From: Camarhynchus parvulus
Lineage: Eukaryota; Chordata; Aves; Passeriformes; Thraupidae
Direction of reading: 5' to 3'
Assembly: GCF_901933205.1 (NCBI RefSeq)
Contig: NC_044578.1
Location: 12,920,501 to 12,984,500 of the forward strand
Length of the DNA stretch: 64,000 bases
Shown piece after piece: positions 46,241 through 57,750 of this stretch (the stretch's first letter is position 1; each line of letters starts with the position of its first letter). A model generated the notes under the pieces. That model had not been told where the DNA came from and did not search any database. It saw only the letters and a list, made by a program, of their open reading frames with translations. The position numbers and the translations under genes are program-made.

Positions 46241-49200
46241 TGGATTTATCCTCCTTGCTTGTACAGTTAACCAGTCACATCTGTGGCCAAAGTGCTGTCT
46301 GTGCACACAGACAAGTTGGGTTCAGTAACCCCATGGAGGTAAGCACATGCTGGTTTACACTGTATTGATAAAGTGCAAAATAAACTCCACCGGCTGTTTC
46401 ATTGGGGCATGCTATGCTGAAGGGCAGATAGAATATTGAAACTGAATTCCTGTGACTGGGAGACATAAAAATGCTGGGACATTTGACAAACTGGAGGCAA
46501 CAGCACGTTTCTCCTAGATTTTATATTAGTATTGCAGGCCTTGTTTTCTGGCAAGTTACAACAGACTGTGCTGCTGAATCACAGAATTAGTGTTTGTACT
46601 TCCTAAATACGATAATGAATGGGAGCTGCTTGAGCTATAGTGTTTGTGAAGGGAAAGCCACTTGTTATAAATATTCATTTGACAAAATGTAAATAGTTTT
46701 ATAGGAGTGTAAACTGTTGCAAGTTATTTGATTCAGTACAGTTGTCTCTTCTGTATTGTTTGTCACAAATGCACATAATGATCCAGCTAGGATGACATGT
46801 AGACTTGACAGTGAATTAGTTTAGCCTTATTGCTGTTTGTTTAACTTTGTGATTACACACCAATCAGATAACTCATCTCCTTTGTCTAGAGAAAGCCACA
46901 GCAAGTTCCATATTTCTTATGTCTCTCCAATTCTTTGTTCCAGTACTTCAGTGTATTATTGGACACTAATTTTTATTTTATATCAGGAGACTGTAATCTT
47001 TTTTGAGATCACTGGCTTATTAACCCAGAACATTAAAAAAAAAGGAAAATCCTTTGTAAATTTGTTTTCATTATTGAGAGCTATTTTTAATTTTAATACA
47101 TGCTTCCGTGGCAATAGATTTCATTTCGAATAAATAGGTTTCTCTCTAGCGGTGTCTCAAACAGAATTTAAAAAAATACAGTAATGACGGCAACAAATAA
47201 TGTTATTTAAAATGTGTCACACTCTTCATTTAAAATCCACTGTCTTCATAAAGATTTTTTAAGTATAAAACCACATCGGTTTATGTTTCCTCTTTAATTC
47301 CTGTTGTAGAGAACATAGTAAATAATTACCATCATCTCAGCATCAAAAGTGAACTGTAGCACCTTTGTCTTACAGCAGATGACTACAAAGTGTTTATAAA
47401 TTCAGGCTGCATGTGAACTGAAGGAATGTATCTTTTGCTGGTTTGAAGTGTGTGCTCATGTTAAACACATGCTTAACAACTCTTACTGCACACGTGTGTG
47501 AGCAGAGGCTTCCTGCCCTTCCTTCTATAATCAGAAGACATTAACTGTGTTTAGAGGGCTGATCCTTAACTTGAACTGAGTGAAAAAGAATTTGCAAACT
47601 CTTGTGTCCCTTTAAATTAATCACGGATTTTGAAGGTAGCATATATTATGTTTGATTTTGCTCCTAACTTAATTTAAAGTTTGAAATCATTGTTGTCATT
47701 TTGTACTGAACAAAGAGGTCATAGCTCTATGCCAGCTACAATCATTTGTATGAAAACAGTGAATTTGGTTCAGGAGCAGTTTTGCTGTTTGTTTTGTTAG
47801 TCGGAGTTCTTTTATATCTATTGTTTTGGTCTAGATTGTATTTTCACTGGAAAAAAAAAGTCTCAAGTTTTAGAAAGTAAAGTGATGAAAATATTTTTTC
47901 TCTTTCTTTTGTTTTGGATTCTTTTCTGAAAGTTCAGAATCTGGAGGACTAAGCTAGATTACTATTTAAAGGCAAATTCCAAAGACTTCACCAAGCTTCC
48001 ACCAGGCCCTTAGAGATTGCTGGAAAAGCTAAGAGTTATGTGTTTTAAACAATTTTTTTTTAAGCTTTACTGAAATTTATCTAAAACCCTTACTATGAAA
48101 AATTCAGAGCCGCAAATTTATTCAGTGCTCAGAAAGATAATTTTCTGAAATGGTTGGAGGTTTATTTAGAGCTATCAAATGTTGAGGGATTTGTATTTTG
48201 TTTATTTTTTGTTTTCATTTAGTATTTTTCTTTCCAAAGAGGTCAGCAGGACTTTTCTAAAGGGATTTAATTAAAGTTAGCGAGTAATTTTGTGTTCTGC
48301 AGCGTGTTACATATTGTGAAAAGGTTATGGATTCACCCAATGCAGCTCATCAACAGTGTAAAGGTGATAGGTGAAATTCTTCTTGTTGCAAGTGCTGAGA
48401 TATAATCATTTAAAAGGTCACTTGTGCTCAAGAAGAGCATTTATTTAAGTAGCAACTTGTTTTGGGATATGCTGCATTTTTAAAGGTTAAAATAGTTTCT
48501 CGCTGACCAATGTGATCAGCAAGAGGCAATTTTTTTGTTTATTTTTAAAAATGTCCTCATGTTACTTGATTGTGTAGTATATTTATTAGCATCCTTGTAA
48601 CACGTAATTGGTTTGAAAGCTTGAAGTACCATGATTTTCACAGAATTTCTAAATTTTAATACATAGAAGGTTTGAAATCTAGAATTACTTTGTTTATATT
48701 ATTATGTACATTGCTATGGTAGTAAAGGTATAACAATTTTAAGTGTAAAAATACACGAGAGGAGATTTATCAGAGTATAGTGTGTTACTTTGTATATAAA
48801 CAGTTTTCTGATAGGATATGCCAATTGTCTACAGTGAGGGGGAAGATTGATCTTATTTTTATAAAGTGGTTTTGGAGAGAAATAAATTATGTAGGTGTGA
48901 TAGATAGACCAAAGTGAATCGTATTTTAAATAATGTGGAAGACCATAAAATCAGAAAGGGTTCTTAGGGAGATGAAAAAGCCTTTGTTTAAAATGATTAT
49001 TTAAATGATTATTTAATTCTTACTACGTTTATGTAGAGAAGTTCAAGTGCAATAAAAATTATGTTACATCTTTAGAGGATTTTTTCCCCTTTTCTCTAGA
49101 AACATTTTAAATTGGCATTAAATTTCTTTAAGTTACTGTGTTCTTTTCACTGACACTGCTCAATAATCCGTAGACATGAAGGAGGAAACAGCTCCTTTGT

Positions 49201-49624
49201 AACAGCTTTTTGCTGAATAAGATGCTGCAGTCATTCTTCCCCTTGATCTTAAAGATTTCCAGTGCAGAGCAGCTTTTTGTTCAAAAAAATTTTTAAATGC
49301 TTTTGTTAAACCATTATCATGTAGATATTGTACTAACCCTGAAATCAAAACTATTTTCATGAGATGCTGTTGATTGCTTATATCCACTGAACATTGCACA
49401 TTCCAGAGTAAATTACGTGAGCAGGAAAAAGAAAGGAAAAAAGTGTACATAAGGAATTAACAGTTAAAAATGAATGACTTACATTTGTTTCAGGATAATT
49501 TTTACTCAAATAAAGTCACCCTCCTTAATTTGCCTTGCTTTCCATTTGAAAGAGCGCAAAATCTATTTCCTGGGCAATTTTGCACAGCACAGATATTAAT
49601 ACTTTGGGGTTTAATTGTATCCTG
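46241..49624. other. AT-rich unique DNA with CNE-like patches
   Basis: Patches at about 47140-47500 and 48250-48380 keep occasional CpGs (TAGCGGTGTCTC, ACATCGGTTTATG, AGTTAGCGAGTAATT, GCAGCGTGTTAC) in very AT-rich DNA, but less strikingly than at 45.3 kb. A 12-bp unit is duplicated in tandem at about 48991-49015 (AAATGATTATTT twice). The frame at 49160-49450 (minus, 96 codons) is unrecognised. Confidence 0.4.
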
Positions 49625-50120
49625 TGTTTAAATACACTGTGGGTGAAACCCTAGACCTCTGCTTAATTGCTGTGAGAAAATAGCCTGATTTCTCTGAGAT
49701 TAGGCACACGCTTATGTATACTTTGACCCACGAGTGCCTCCTTCAGAATTAATCTTCTAAGGTAGTGGGATTTGCTTTTGTACGTGCAGTAGACCCATTC
49801 ATGACAAACGGTGCCTAATAAACCAACTTCACCCTCTGGACCTCTCTTTTGCTGTCAGAGTTTTTCTTCAACTATTCATTTCACACATCCCTTGTCCAGT
49901 TGCTTATTAGCAAATAAACTTTAAAGCTGGCAATAGGAATTAATTTATTGGTATCTCTTAATTAGAGCAGCTTAAGGTTTAAATATTATGCTGCAGAACT
50001 GGAAATGTAAAACATTCACATTTAATTGTTAGGCAATAATATTCTGAACTGGATTTAAATATGCTGGATGTTAGAAGACCATTTTATTCATATTTATTTT
50101 TGAAATTTCCTCTGTGCTAT
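49625..50120. promoter_or_regulatory. Candidate conserved non-coding element, homeodomain-core rich
   Basis: CpG-bearing words (GCACACGCTTATG, CCCACGAGTGCC, GTACGTGCAG, AACGGTGCC) are followed by a run of TAAT/ATTA cores at 49800-50030 (GGAATTAATTTATTGG, TCTTAATTAGAGC, TTTAATTGTTAGGC). Its left edge, near GGGTGAAACCCTAGACC, weakly resembles another palindromic amniote repeat (GGTGAAATCCTGGCCC), so the block could be partly repeat-derived. Confidence 0.28.
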
Positions 50121-50482
50121 CCTTCAGCTGAACTATCTATTCCATAAAAGCACTTTTCCCTCTGTCATCTGCATTAGGATTGTTTCTATAAGATGTTACA
50201 AAAAGTTCTGGTTTTCAAATATTTATATTAGTCAAAGTTAGCCCTGTTTATACTTTTTGGCAATATAACTTTTTTCTTAAAAATGAAGTACTTCAGTTTA
50301 ACTAAACAAAATGTGTTGAAATGGATGGTCTTATAAACTTAAGTACACTTGGCAGCAGAAAGGACTAAGGCTCAAACCAGAAAACACTGGCTCAAGTGAG
50401 TAGCCCCTACTCATACAAATATCTCATTAACTTCAAAGCAACAATTTGTGTGAGTTGGAGTTTTCAAAGTTTGGCACTAATG

Positions 50483-50560
50483 CACCAATCCTGACTGCAA
50501 ACACTGAGACAGATGTAGAAGTTTTCATTTTATTAATGCCATTAAAATCAGGAATTGGTG
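50483..50560. mobile_element. Palindromic amniote repeat relic with terminal inverted repeats
   Basis: The ends CACCAATCCTGA (50483-50494) and TCAGGAATTGGTG (50548-50560) are inverted complements apart from one inserted base. Inside, CTGCAAACACTGAGACAGATG and GCCATTAAAATCA are close to the CTGCAAACACTTACGCACGTG and CCATTGAAATCAATGG motifs I recall from a common turtle/bird palindromic repeat. It spans about 78 bp. I cannot name the family. Non-autonomous DNA-transposon origin is inferred from the palindrome. Confidence 0.6.
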
Positions 50561-51009
50561 GTGTTAGTATTCTTTTATGAGTTTTTAATGCTTGCAGGAG
50601 CATGTCTTAAAATTAGAAGATAGAGACATTTGTTTCAGTTTTCAGCCAGCTTTAGTCAAAATAATCTTTTTGTGTTTTCATAGCTCTGTAAAGGAGTTCT
50701 CTGTTTTTGCATTAGAAATACGAAAATACTCACATATTAAATTTTTAAGAATTTAGCAGCAAAGACTTTGACTCAACCTATTAAAATCAATAATTTATAG
50801 TAGTGGAAATAATGATGTAGGAAAAGAAGAAAATCCCAGATGAGCTGATACTTTTAATTAAATAACTGGATTGAAAACTATATTAATAAAATATTATTTA
50901 ACTTCTATTTGTCCGAGCAGACTTTTTGCTAATTATCAATTAGCTTATTTTTGTCTGTTAGTTGTCTGCCATTCCCTAAATAAGTGATCAGAAACAGATT
51001 GAAATGCAG
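50561..51009. other. AT-rich unique DNA
   Basis: Nothing recognisable is present. Confidence 0.5.
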
Positions 51010-51077
51010 GGTTGTGGGAGTTTTTTGTTTTGTTTTGTGTGGGGGTTTTTGTTTTTTTTTTTTTTTTTTTTTTGTGG
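51010..51077 (+). repeat. T/G-rich tract ending in T22
   Basis: GGGTTGTGGGAGTTTTTTG leads into GTTTTGTTTTGTGTGGGGG and then a T run of about 22 (51052-51073). Same strand and texture as the tracts at 1.8, 2.1 and 16 kb. Confidence 0.9.
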
Positions 51078-54000
51078 TAAACCCTCTAGCTATTGTTATG
51101 GCAATAGTCCTTGGTTGGCTGATACTGAACTACATGGTTGGGACTCTCATAAGGGAAATGCAGTCTTCATTAAAAAAGCCTTTTAACAGCAAGCCAAGCT
51201 TGATTAAAATCATATACAGATGAAATAATTTCTTTACAATTCCTTTGTAGTTTTGTGCATTCACAATAACTCTTTAGGTTTAATAATGCTTGGGAGACAG
51301 CTGGGTTACTGCTTAAGATTCTGCTGTTTCTTCCAATTACTGCTCAGAAATCAAAATATATAATACAGTTCCTATTCAAATAACTGCAAGTATATTAATG
51401 TGGTATACAAATGTGAAATGGGTTGGGCAAAAGTAAATATTAGAGGAGACAAGGAATTACTAAAGCTTGCTGTCTTATATGGAATTCCTCTGATAAAACC
51501 TGAAGAGGCAAAACTTAAAAAACAACGAGGAAACTAGTTTTGTTATTGTTACTCTAATCAAGCTGTGATAGTATAAGACAACCCTAAACTGGATTGTATT
51601 GTAAAATGGAGCTATCACTTTGCTTAATCTATATTTGAACATTATTAAGAATTTACATTTCCAAAATTTAGACTCAAAATGTAAAAAGAAGCAAACTTCA
51701 CTAAAAGCTTAGGAAAATAGGAAATGCTTTTCCCTGGCATGTAGTCAGAGGGAAAATATTGTTGGTAATGCTAAACAAAAGAAAACAAAAAACCTCTCTT
51801 AAATCTATTGGTTAATTTTATTAGCCGGAGTCCAATTAAGTAACCATAATCCTGTTGATCTTTATTACTGATGTGCATTCCTTCCATAGCATAAATTTCT
51901 ATAGGAGAGAGCTTAGGGACTTCATGGATGGCAGAGACCCGTTGCAAATGACAATTCACTACTAAACAAAGCAAGAAAACAACTCAATCAAAAGGTCAAA
52001 TTCCTTTCTGTGGGTGATGACAGAAGGATGATAAGAGGAAAGCCTTTTTCGTTCCTTCCTTCTTTTAATGCATCCCTTCCTCAGTAAATGCAAGTCTTTA
52101 AACTCCCCCTAATCAGCAGGACCTCCAAAGTGGGTCTGTCCTACCCTGCCAGCTAACGAGGGAATCTGGGACATTAGCCACTAGTTGTCTCAGCTGGTAG
52201 GGTGAGTTGATACAAAGCTCTTTTTTTAAGTACTTGTAATATTCGACCTGCTTTTTCATTCTCAACCCATGCCCACACATTTTTCTTCACCTTACCAGCT
52301 GTTTGCTTCTGTGTACTGTTCCAGTGAAGCAACTGAAATGCTTAGGCATGAAAAGCATCATTCTGTGCCATCCTTCCAGAAGAAGGATTCTTGTAACTTA
52401 TCCTTAAGACTTACAAGATTTTGTCCACAGCTGTTACCAGGCAGCACGTTGGAGCATGCAGCATGCCTGTGTGTTTATAAGGCAGGTCCTCATATTTTCT
52501 TTTTGGTAATCCAGATACAGAAGTGTTTCTACGTTTCTGCAGGGTCTGCACTGTATGCTCACTCCCACAGCCTGGCTGCCTCTGTCTGAAGTGGAGTAGG
52601 GATGTATCCTATATTCATCTGATTGCAAGAGTTTGTATGCAGTTCAGTCAGTTCTGGATGCGTTTTTTTATTATGTAAAAGGAATCAAAGACTTGAATCA
52701 TGTACGTTTCTGTGCACTTTTCAGTGGGATCAGAAATAATGCTGTGCTAATGCATAAACTCTTGTGAATCCCCAGAGACTCTGCTGAAGTCATGAACAAC
52801 CAGTGACAAGTCACAGCATGTGGAGAGCAAGTTATGAATCACTGCAGCCCTGCTGTTCAGTATTTCACGTTTTCTTTCTTTCTTCTTTTTGCCCTCCTTC
52901 AAAAAATACAGACTTGGATTTGCATCTACTAAGCCTATGTAATCTATACACTGCCAGAGTATATGAATGCTATTTTCCAGGCATTGCTGTCTGTTCACAG
53001 CCACAGCAATCCTCTGCTGCAACATTCAATATAAAGAAATAAGTGAAATATTAAGAGTGAAATGGCAATATTGTAGCAGCTTCTTAGCTAACAAAGGTCA
53101 GAAAACATTGTTAATGCTAAAGGAGCTGCACCAATTAATATTTTTTCTAAGTCTGACTTTAAGTTTTAAGGACTAATGTTTTCTGTTGTCTTCTCTACAA
53201 AATATTTTTGTGTATTTCACGTCATCTATGGGCATGCAACAGCCTGGATTAATCTGGAAAGATTAAAAAAGGAAAGATAGGTCAAAATAGATATCAATAG
53301 ATAGGAAGATACCAGGAGATTAAAGTAATATGATCTTTTCAAATAATTAATATGCCTGTTGTTTGTTTTCTAATTGAAAACCAAATAAAAAAATATAGAC
53401 TATTCAATTACAGCCCCTTTTTAGATGGTCATTCAGTTTACAAAAAATTATTAACAGCTACACTTTGGAGTCATGACCAAAGATCTGTATCTTTCATTAA
53501 GTTGAAAACTGCCATAATGCAGAAAACAAAGAGAGAGTTGAGCATCTGCAAGTAGGGAGCAGAAAAACATTATATAAAAATAATTATCTAGATGCTCAGT
53601 ATTCAGGGAATTTACATATCTGTTATTTTCTTTTAAGTCTTAAACCCATCTATTTTACTTTCTTTCTAAATTTTTATGTTTTCCCATTACATCTAACTTA
53701 TTAGATCTAAAATCTCTACCAGTACTTAATTTTACCCAAGGAGTAACTTTCCTGAAGAAACTGCCTTCTTTTGATTTGCTTATATTATCTAGTAGATTAC
53801 TGTTTATGCCCCTAAACCTTGGTACTTCTCTTTCCTTGCTGCTTATGCATTAATGGATGCATAAACACTGCCAATCCAAGCCAGTATTGTTTCACAACAT
53901 CTTCCCAGCTATGTGGTTTAAGTGATGGCTGTACCTGTGTTCTAATCCCTCTGTACATACTCTTTCATTCATTGTCTTTTTAGGTTCTTGGTTTCATGCT

Positions 54001-54611
54001 TCAAAAGTATCATGATCTTTTATCAGCCTACAATAGCGAGCCTCTTCCTCAACAATAGTCCCTGATATGAAGGCAGATTGTAAATTGTCAGGCACTCTTA
54101 GACAAAGAATGCATTGGGGAAGGAGTTCTGAATAGGATTGTACTCTCATAGGCTTTCAATAAAAAATATCTCTAAGTTCACTATCAGATTTCAGTAAATT
54201 AAGGTAATCAAATCTAATTGAGAAACTTTGTACAATTCAGCTTGCTTTTACTCACACTTCAATCTGCCCATCAACTGGGCTTATCAAAATGTGCATATGT
54301 GATATTTACCAAAAAACAATTCTTTTTCTGTGTACAGCATGTCAGATTCTAATATAATTTCATCCCACAGCTGAAGTTTTAATTGAGTTGGCATCTGTTT
54401 GCTCATTTGTGAAACATGTCCATCTCTCAGTAATATTGTTACAACTTCTCTTTGTGTATTGATGGAAAAATATGACAGGGATTTATTTACTATACTTTTT
54501 GTGATAGGTCATCTCAGCAGCTCATTGTTATCTAAAAGAAGGTAGCCTAGAGGATGCTGCCATTTTAAGGCCACAAAAGTATTTGTAAGAATTACTTTAG
54601 TCCAGAAAAAA
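51078..54611. other. AT-rich unique DNA, no gene seen
   Basis: Frames at 52269-52589 (plus, 106 codons) and 52747-53025 (minus, 92 codons) are the longest. They carry no recognised domain. A pyrimidine-rich TTTTCTTTCTTTCTTCTTTT lies at about 52870-52889. Confidence 0.5.
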
Positions 54612-54634
54612 AGAAACAAAACAAACAAACAAAC
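54612..54634 (+). repeat. (AAAC)n microsatellite
   Basis: AGAAACAAAACAAACAAACAAAC: a short A/C tetranucleotide array. Confidence 0.85.
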
Positions 54635-57600
54635 TTGGAAATTGTTTGAAATTCCTTCAAATCTTCTTCCCTCTGTCATGCAAGGTCTCTCGTAGTTTAA
54701 TTTATACAGATGCCATTATGTCTTTAGTAGTATCTGCTTGTATTATACAGTCCTGACAGTCTGCATGTTGCTCTTGATATTTAAATGAGCAAGTTCTAGT
54801 ACTAATATTTCTGAGAAAAACTAATAGTGAAGTCCCTTTAACAGCACATTTTTCTTTATTATAATAAGAGCCAGCTTTAAACCTGACATTTACAAGTTCC
54901 TTTTTCTGTTTAGGGTGAGTCTCTCTTCCCTGCTTTTTATCAACTGAACCAAAATTTTCCAAGTCTCCTTTTCCTTTTCTCCATTTTTTGCTATTTAGCA
55001 TCCCTAAACTTCCTTCAGTTATTTATCCATGACACACACACATCTTAAATCAGAGTTATGACATAACATTTTTTTACTGAATAGTGGCAAAGTAGGCCCT
55101 TACATTTATAGGTCTCACTACTTTAAAACCTGAACAATGCTAACAAGCAAACTCCACTATGCAGACAATGTGTTGCCTGGTCTTTGTGAAAAAAATGCAT
55201 ATGTGGCAGACCAGAATATTCACAAAGCTCCTTTACAGTTATGTAGGCTTTGATAAATATTACTCTTAACATCCATTTATTTTAACTGCTCTTTTATCTC
55301 CAACTTCAATTTCATTACAAAAGTTTGTCTATATAACATTTTAAAAGTTCAAGTTTATAATTATATATGTACTTGAGATCTAAATAAAAAGCATAAGAAG
55401 ATTTAAAGTACTTTTGAGAGGCAAACTTGAAGAGCTGTGATTATTTATCTGTGACATCTTAATTCTTGAAAAGTAGGAGTATCAAATTACCTGTTGAAAA
55501 TAAATGCATTGAAACAACTTGTAATTACATGCCTATTTTGTCTACATTTGGATAAAACATTAGCTTCTGCTGGTTTTCCTCCAAAACTGATAAATTCAAA
55601 TCAAATGCCATCCTGACCAAACAACATTGAAATGAACATAAAAGTAAAAGAAACAAAGTAAGGCACAGTCTGCCTGTGCTGATTCTTAGCATTTGTTTCA
55701 GGTTGTTTGCTTACAATTATCATAATAATTGGAAGGTTACCAGAAAAAAAAATGTGGAAGACAAGGACAACTGCAAAAGTGATCCATGTCAGAGCAATGT
55801 GAATACTAATGCACCTCCTCTCTAGGTGATCAGGAAAGTTCAGTTTCCCTGGAACAGAGCAAAGTGCAGCACAATGATTTGTAAACTATGTGCATTAATT
55901 TAAAAGAAATACATTATTCAAACAGAAGAGTTTATGATAGATTTTGTCCCCTTTATAACACCTCTTTTATAGTTAAAAACACATGTGTTGTTTCTAATAA
56001 CATATTGATAACCCTGGTGTTACAATTTAAGGTGCTTTATTTATTATGTAGCTCATAAAATGTGTGTGTTGTCTATAATATTAAGTATTCCTTCTCATTC
56101 GTGTAAAAGTTGCATTCCCCTGTTTCCCAAATAAAAGCTTCCAGTGAAGCTAGTGCAGGGTTTTCCTGTCATTTTGTAGCTTTTATGTCTGTTTGGACTC
56201 TGAGAGTTAGAGGTTTACACTCAAATCCGACTTTAATAGTGTGGTAGAGATTGGCACCCATAACATTTGCAGCCAGTTGAATGCACTCAGTATTAGTAGA
56301 CTATTGAATTAAAATTATGAGATAAACAGATTCAGAACTGGTGTTCCAGAGAAGCAACAGGTGAAATTATCTATGACCACAGACCACAAAGCCTCCAGTG
56401 TGAGTCAAATGATTCCTTGAGTCTCTGGCATGTGGGGAAATGGGCTCATGCTTTTCCCTCTGCCTATAACCTTTTCAGAAGGTATTGCAGCTCTGAGAGG
56501 GAATTGGATAAAAGACCTTGGGGGGTTACACCTATTTTATATCAAAGAACATTTTTTTCCATTTAGAATCTAGCAAAATAATTTGCAATAAGAGGCATTA
56601 CCGGTGTACATCAAAAATCTGGATATATGATATTGAGGGGAATTGATAAGGAGAAAGCAGAAATAAATTGTGACCTCTTTACGCATCGGGATGAGAAGTC
56701 TCCTTTAATTCTTATTTTCACATGATGGAGGGAAAGAGAAACAAGAGGAAATCAGGTGAATGGTGTGCACAGCTAAGCTCTTGCACTGGGAAAGGTAGTT
56801 AGATTTCCACTGAGATCTTATCTAGGGTTTGTTTTATGAACGCGTTTGCTACAATTGTCTTGATAAACCTCTTAGGAGGATGTTCCACAAACCTCTGTCT
56901 TATAATAAAAGTGTAAAGCTTCTTCTTAACTACTTTGTGTTAAGGTTTTCCCAGTAATTTCTCCTTACAACACATCTGGAGCATTGTCTGTTATGGTTAG
57001 ATTTTAAAATCCTAGGGGGAGCAGTTCACATTATCAGTAAAATGTTTATGTTTAAGGGTAAGAATTAAATTCTTTCTTGGCCAATACAGTGAAGTGTACA
57101 CTCAGACTTCCACTACTTTTAATCACTTTCCTTTTACAACTTTTCAAGTGGCATCTCCTGTCCCAGCCCCTTTATTAATGGCCAGTTGTAAATGACTTTA
57201 GCAAATGGAGCACCATTTGTCACACCCTAACAAGTGACGCACTGTACTGTATTTCTAGCCCTACCACTTAATTTAAGCTTTGAGATTTATAGCTTGTCAT
57301 CATCCTCTCTATCTTTCTGTTCCTTCTTTGTGCCTTCCCAAGTGCTAAAACAGCTTGTTGGGAAAGGGATTTAGAAGTAAAAGCAGACATTTCTACCTTG
57401 GCTCAGAGCTCTGAAAAACACTCATTCAACTCTTTCACCTGTGTAGTGAATTCTCCTGGTGGATTTTCTTCTCCTTTTTAAATGCTTCTCCACATTTAAC
57501 TGATATTTGATGAAAAGATCCCACTCTTAAAATTTCTTTCCAAATAATCCCACTGTAATTCCACTGCAGTCACCTGTGTATAAGCTATATTTGTTTATTA

Positions 57601-57730
57601 CCTTGAAAGACACATACAGGACAGACAGCAGCCAACTTGTTTTGCAAATTAAAAAACTTTTATTTAAACTTGAAATAAGTTCTTTCTTCATGGTGTGCTA
57701 CCATGCCCTATGCCATCAGCAAATTTTCCT
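54635..57730. other. AT-rich unique DNA, no gene seen
   Basis: The frame at 54702-55001 (minus, 99 codons, lysine-rich) shows no known domain. No repeat family or RNA gene is visible. Confidence 0.5.
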
Positions 57731-57750
57731 GGGCTACAAATTTGTAGCCC
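57731..57750. repeat. Perfect 20-bp palindrome
   Basis: GGGCTACAAATTTGTAGCCC is exactly self-complementary. It might be a residue of a palindromic transposon or a dimeric factor site; nothing else around it helps to decide. Confidence 0.9.

Noticed and set aside
47561..47620. Palindromic repeat relic near AGGGCTGATCCTTAACTTGAACTGAGTG
   Set aside because: Weak similarity to the sauropsid motif, no terminal inverted repeat.
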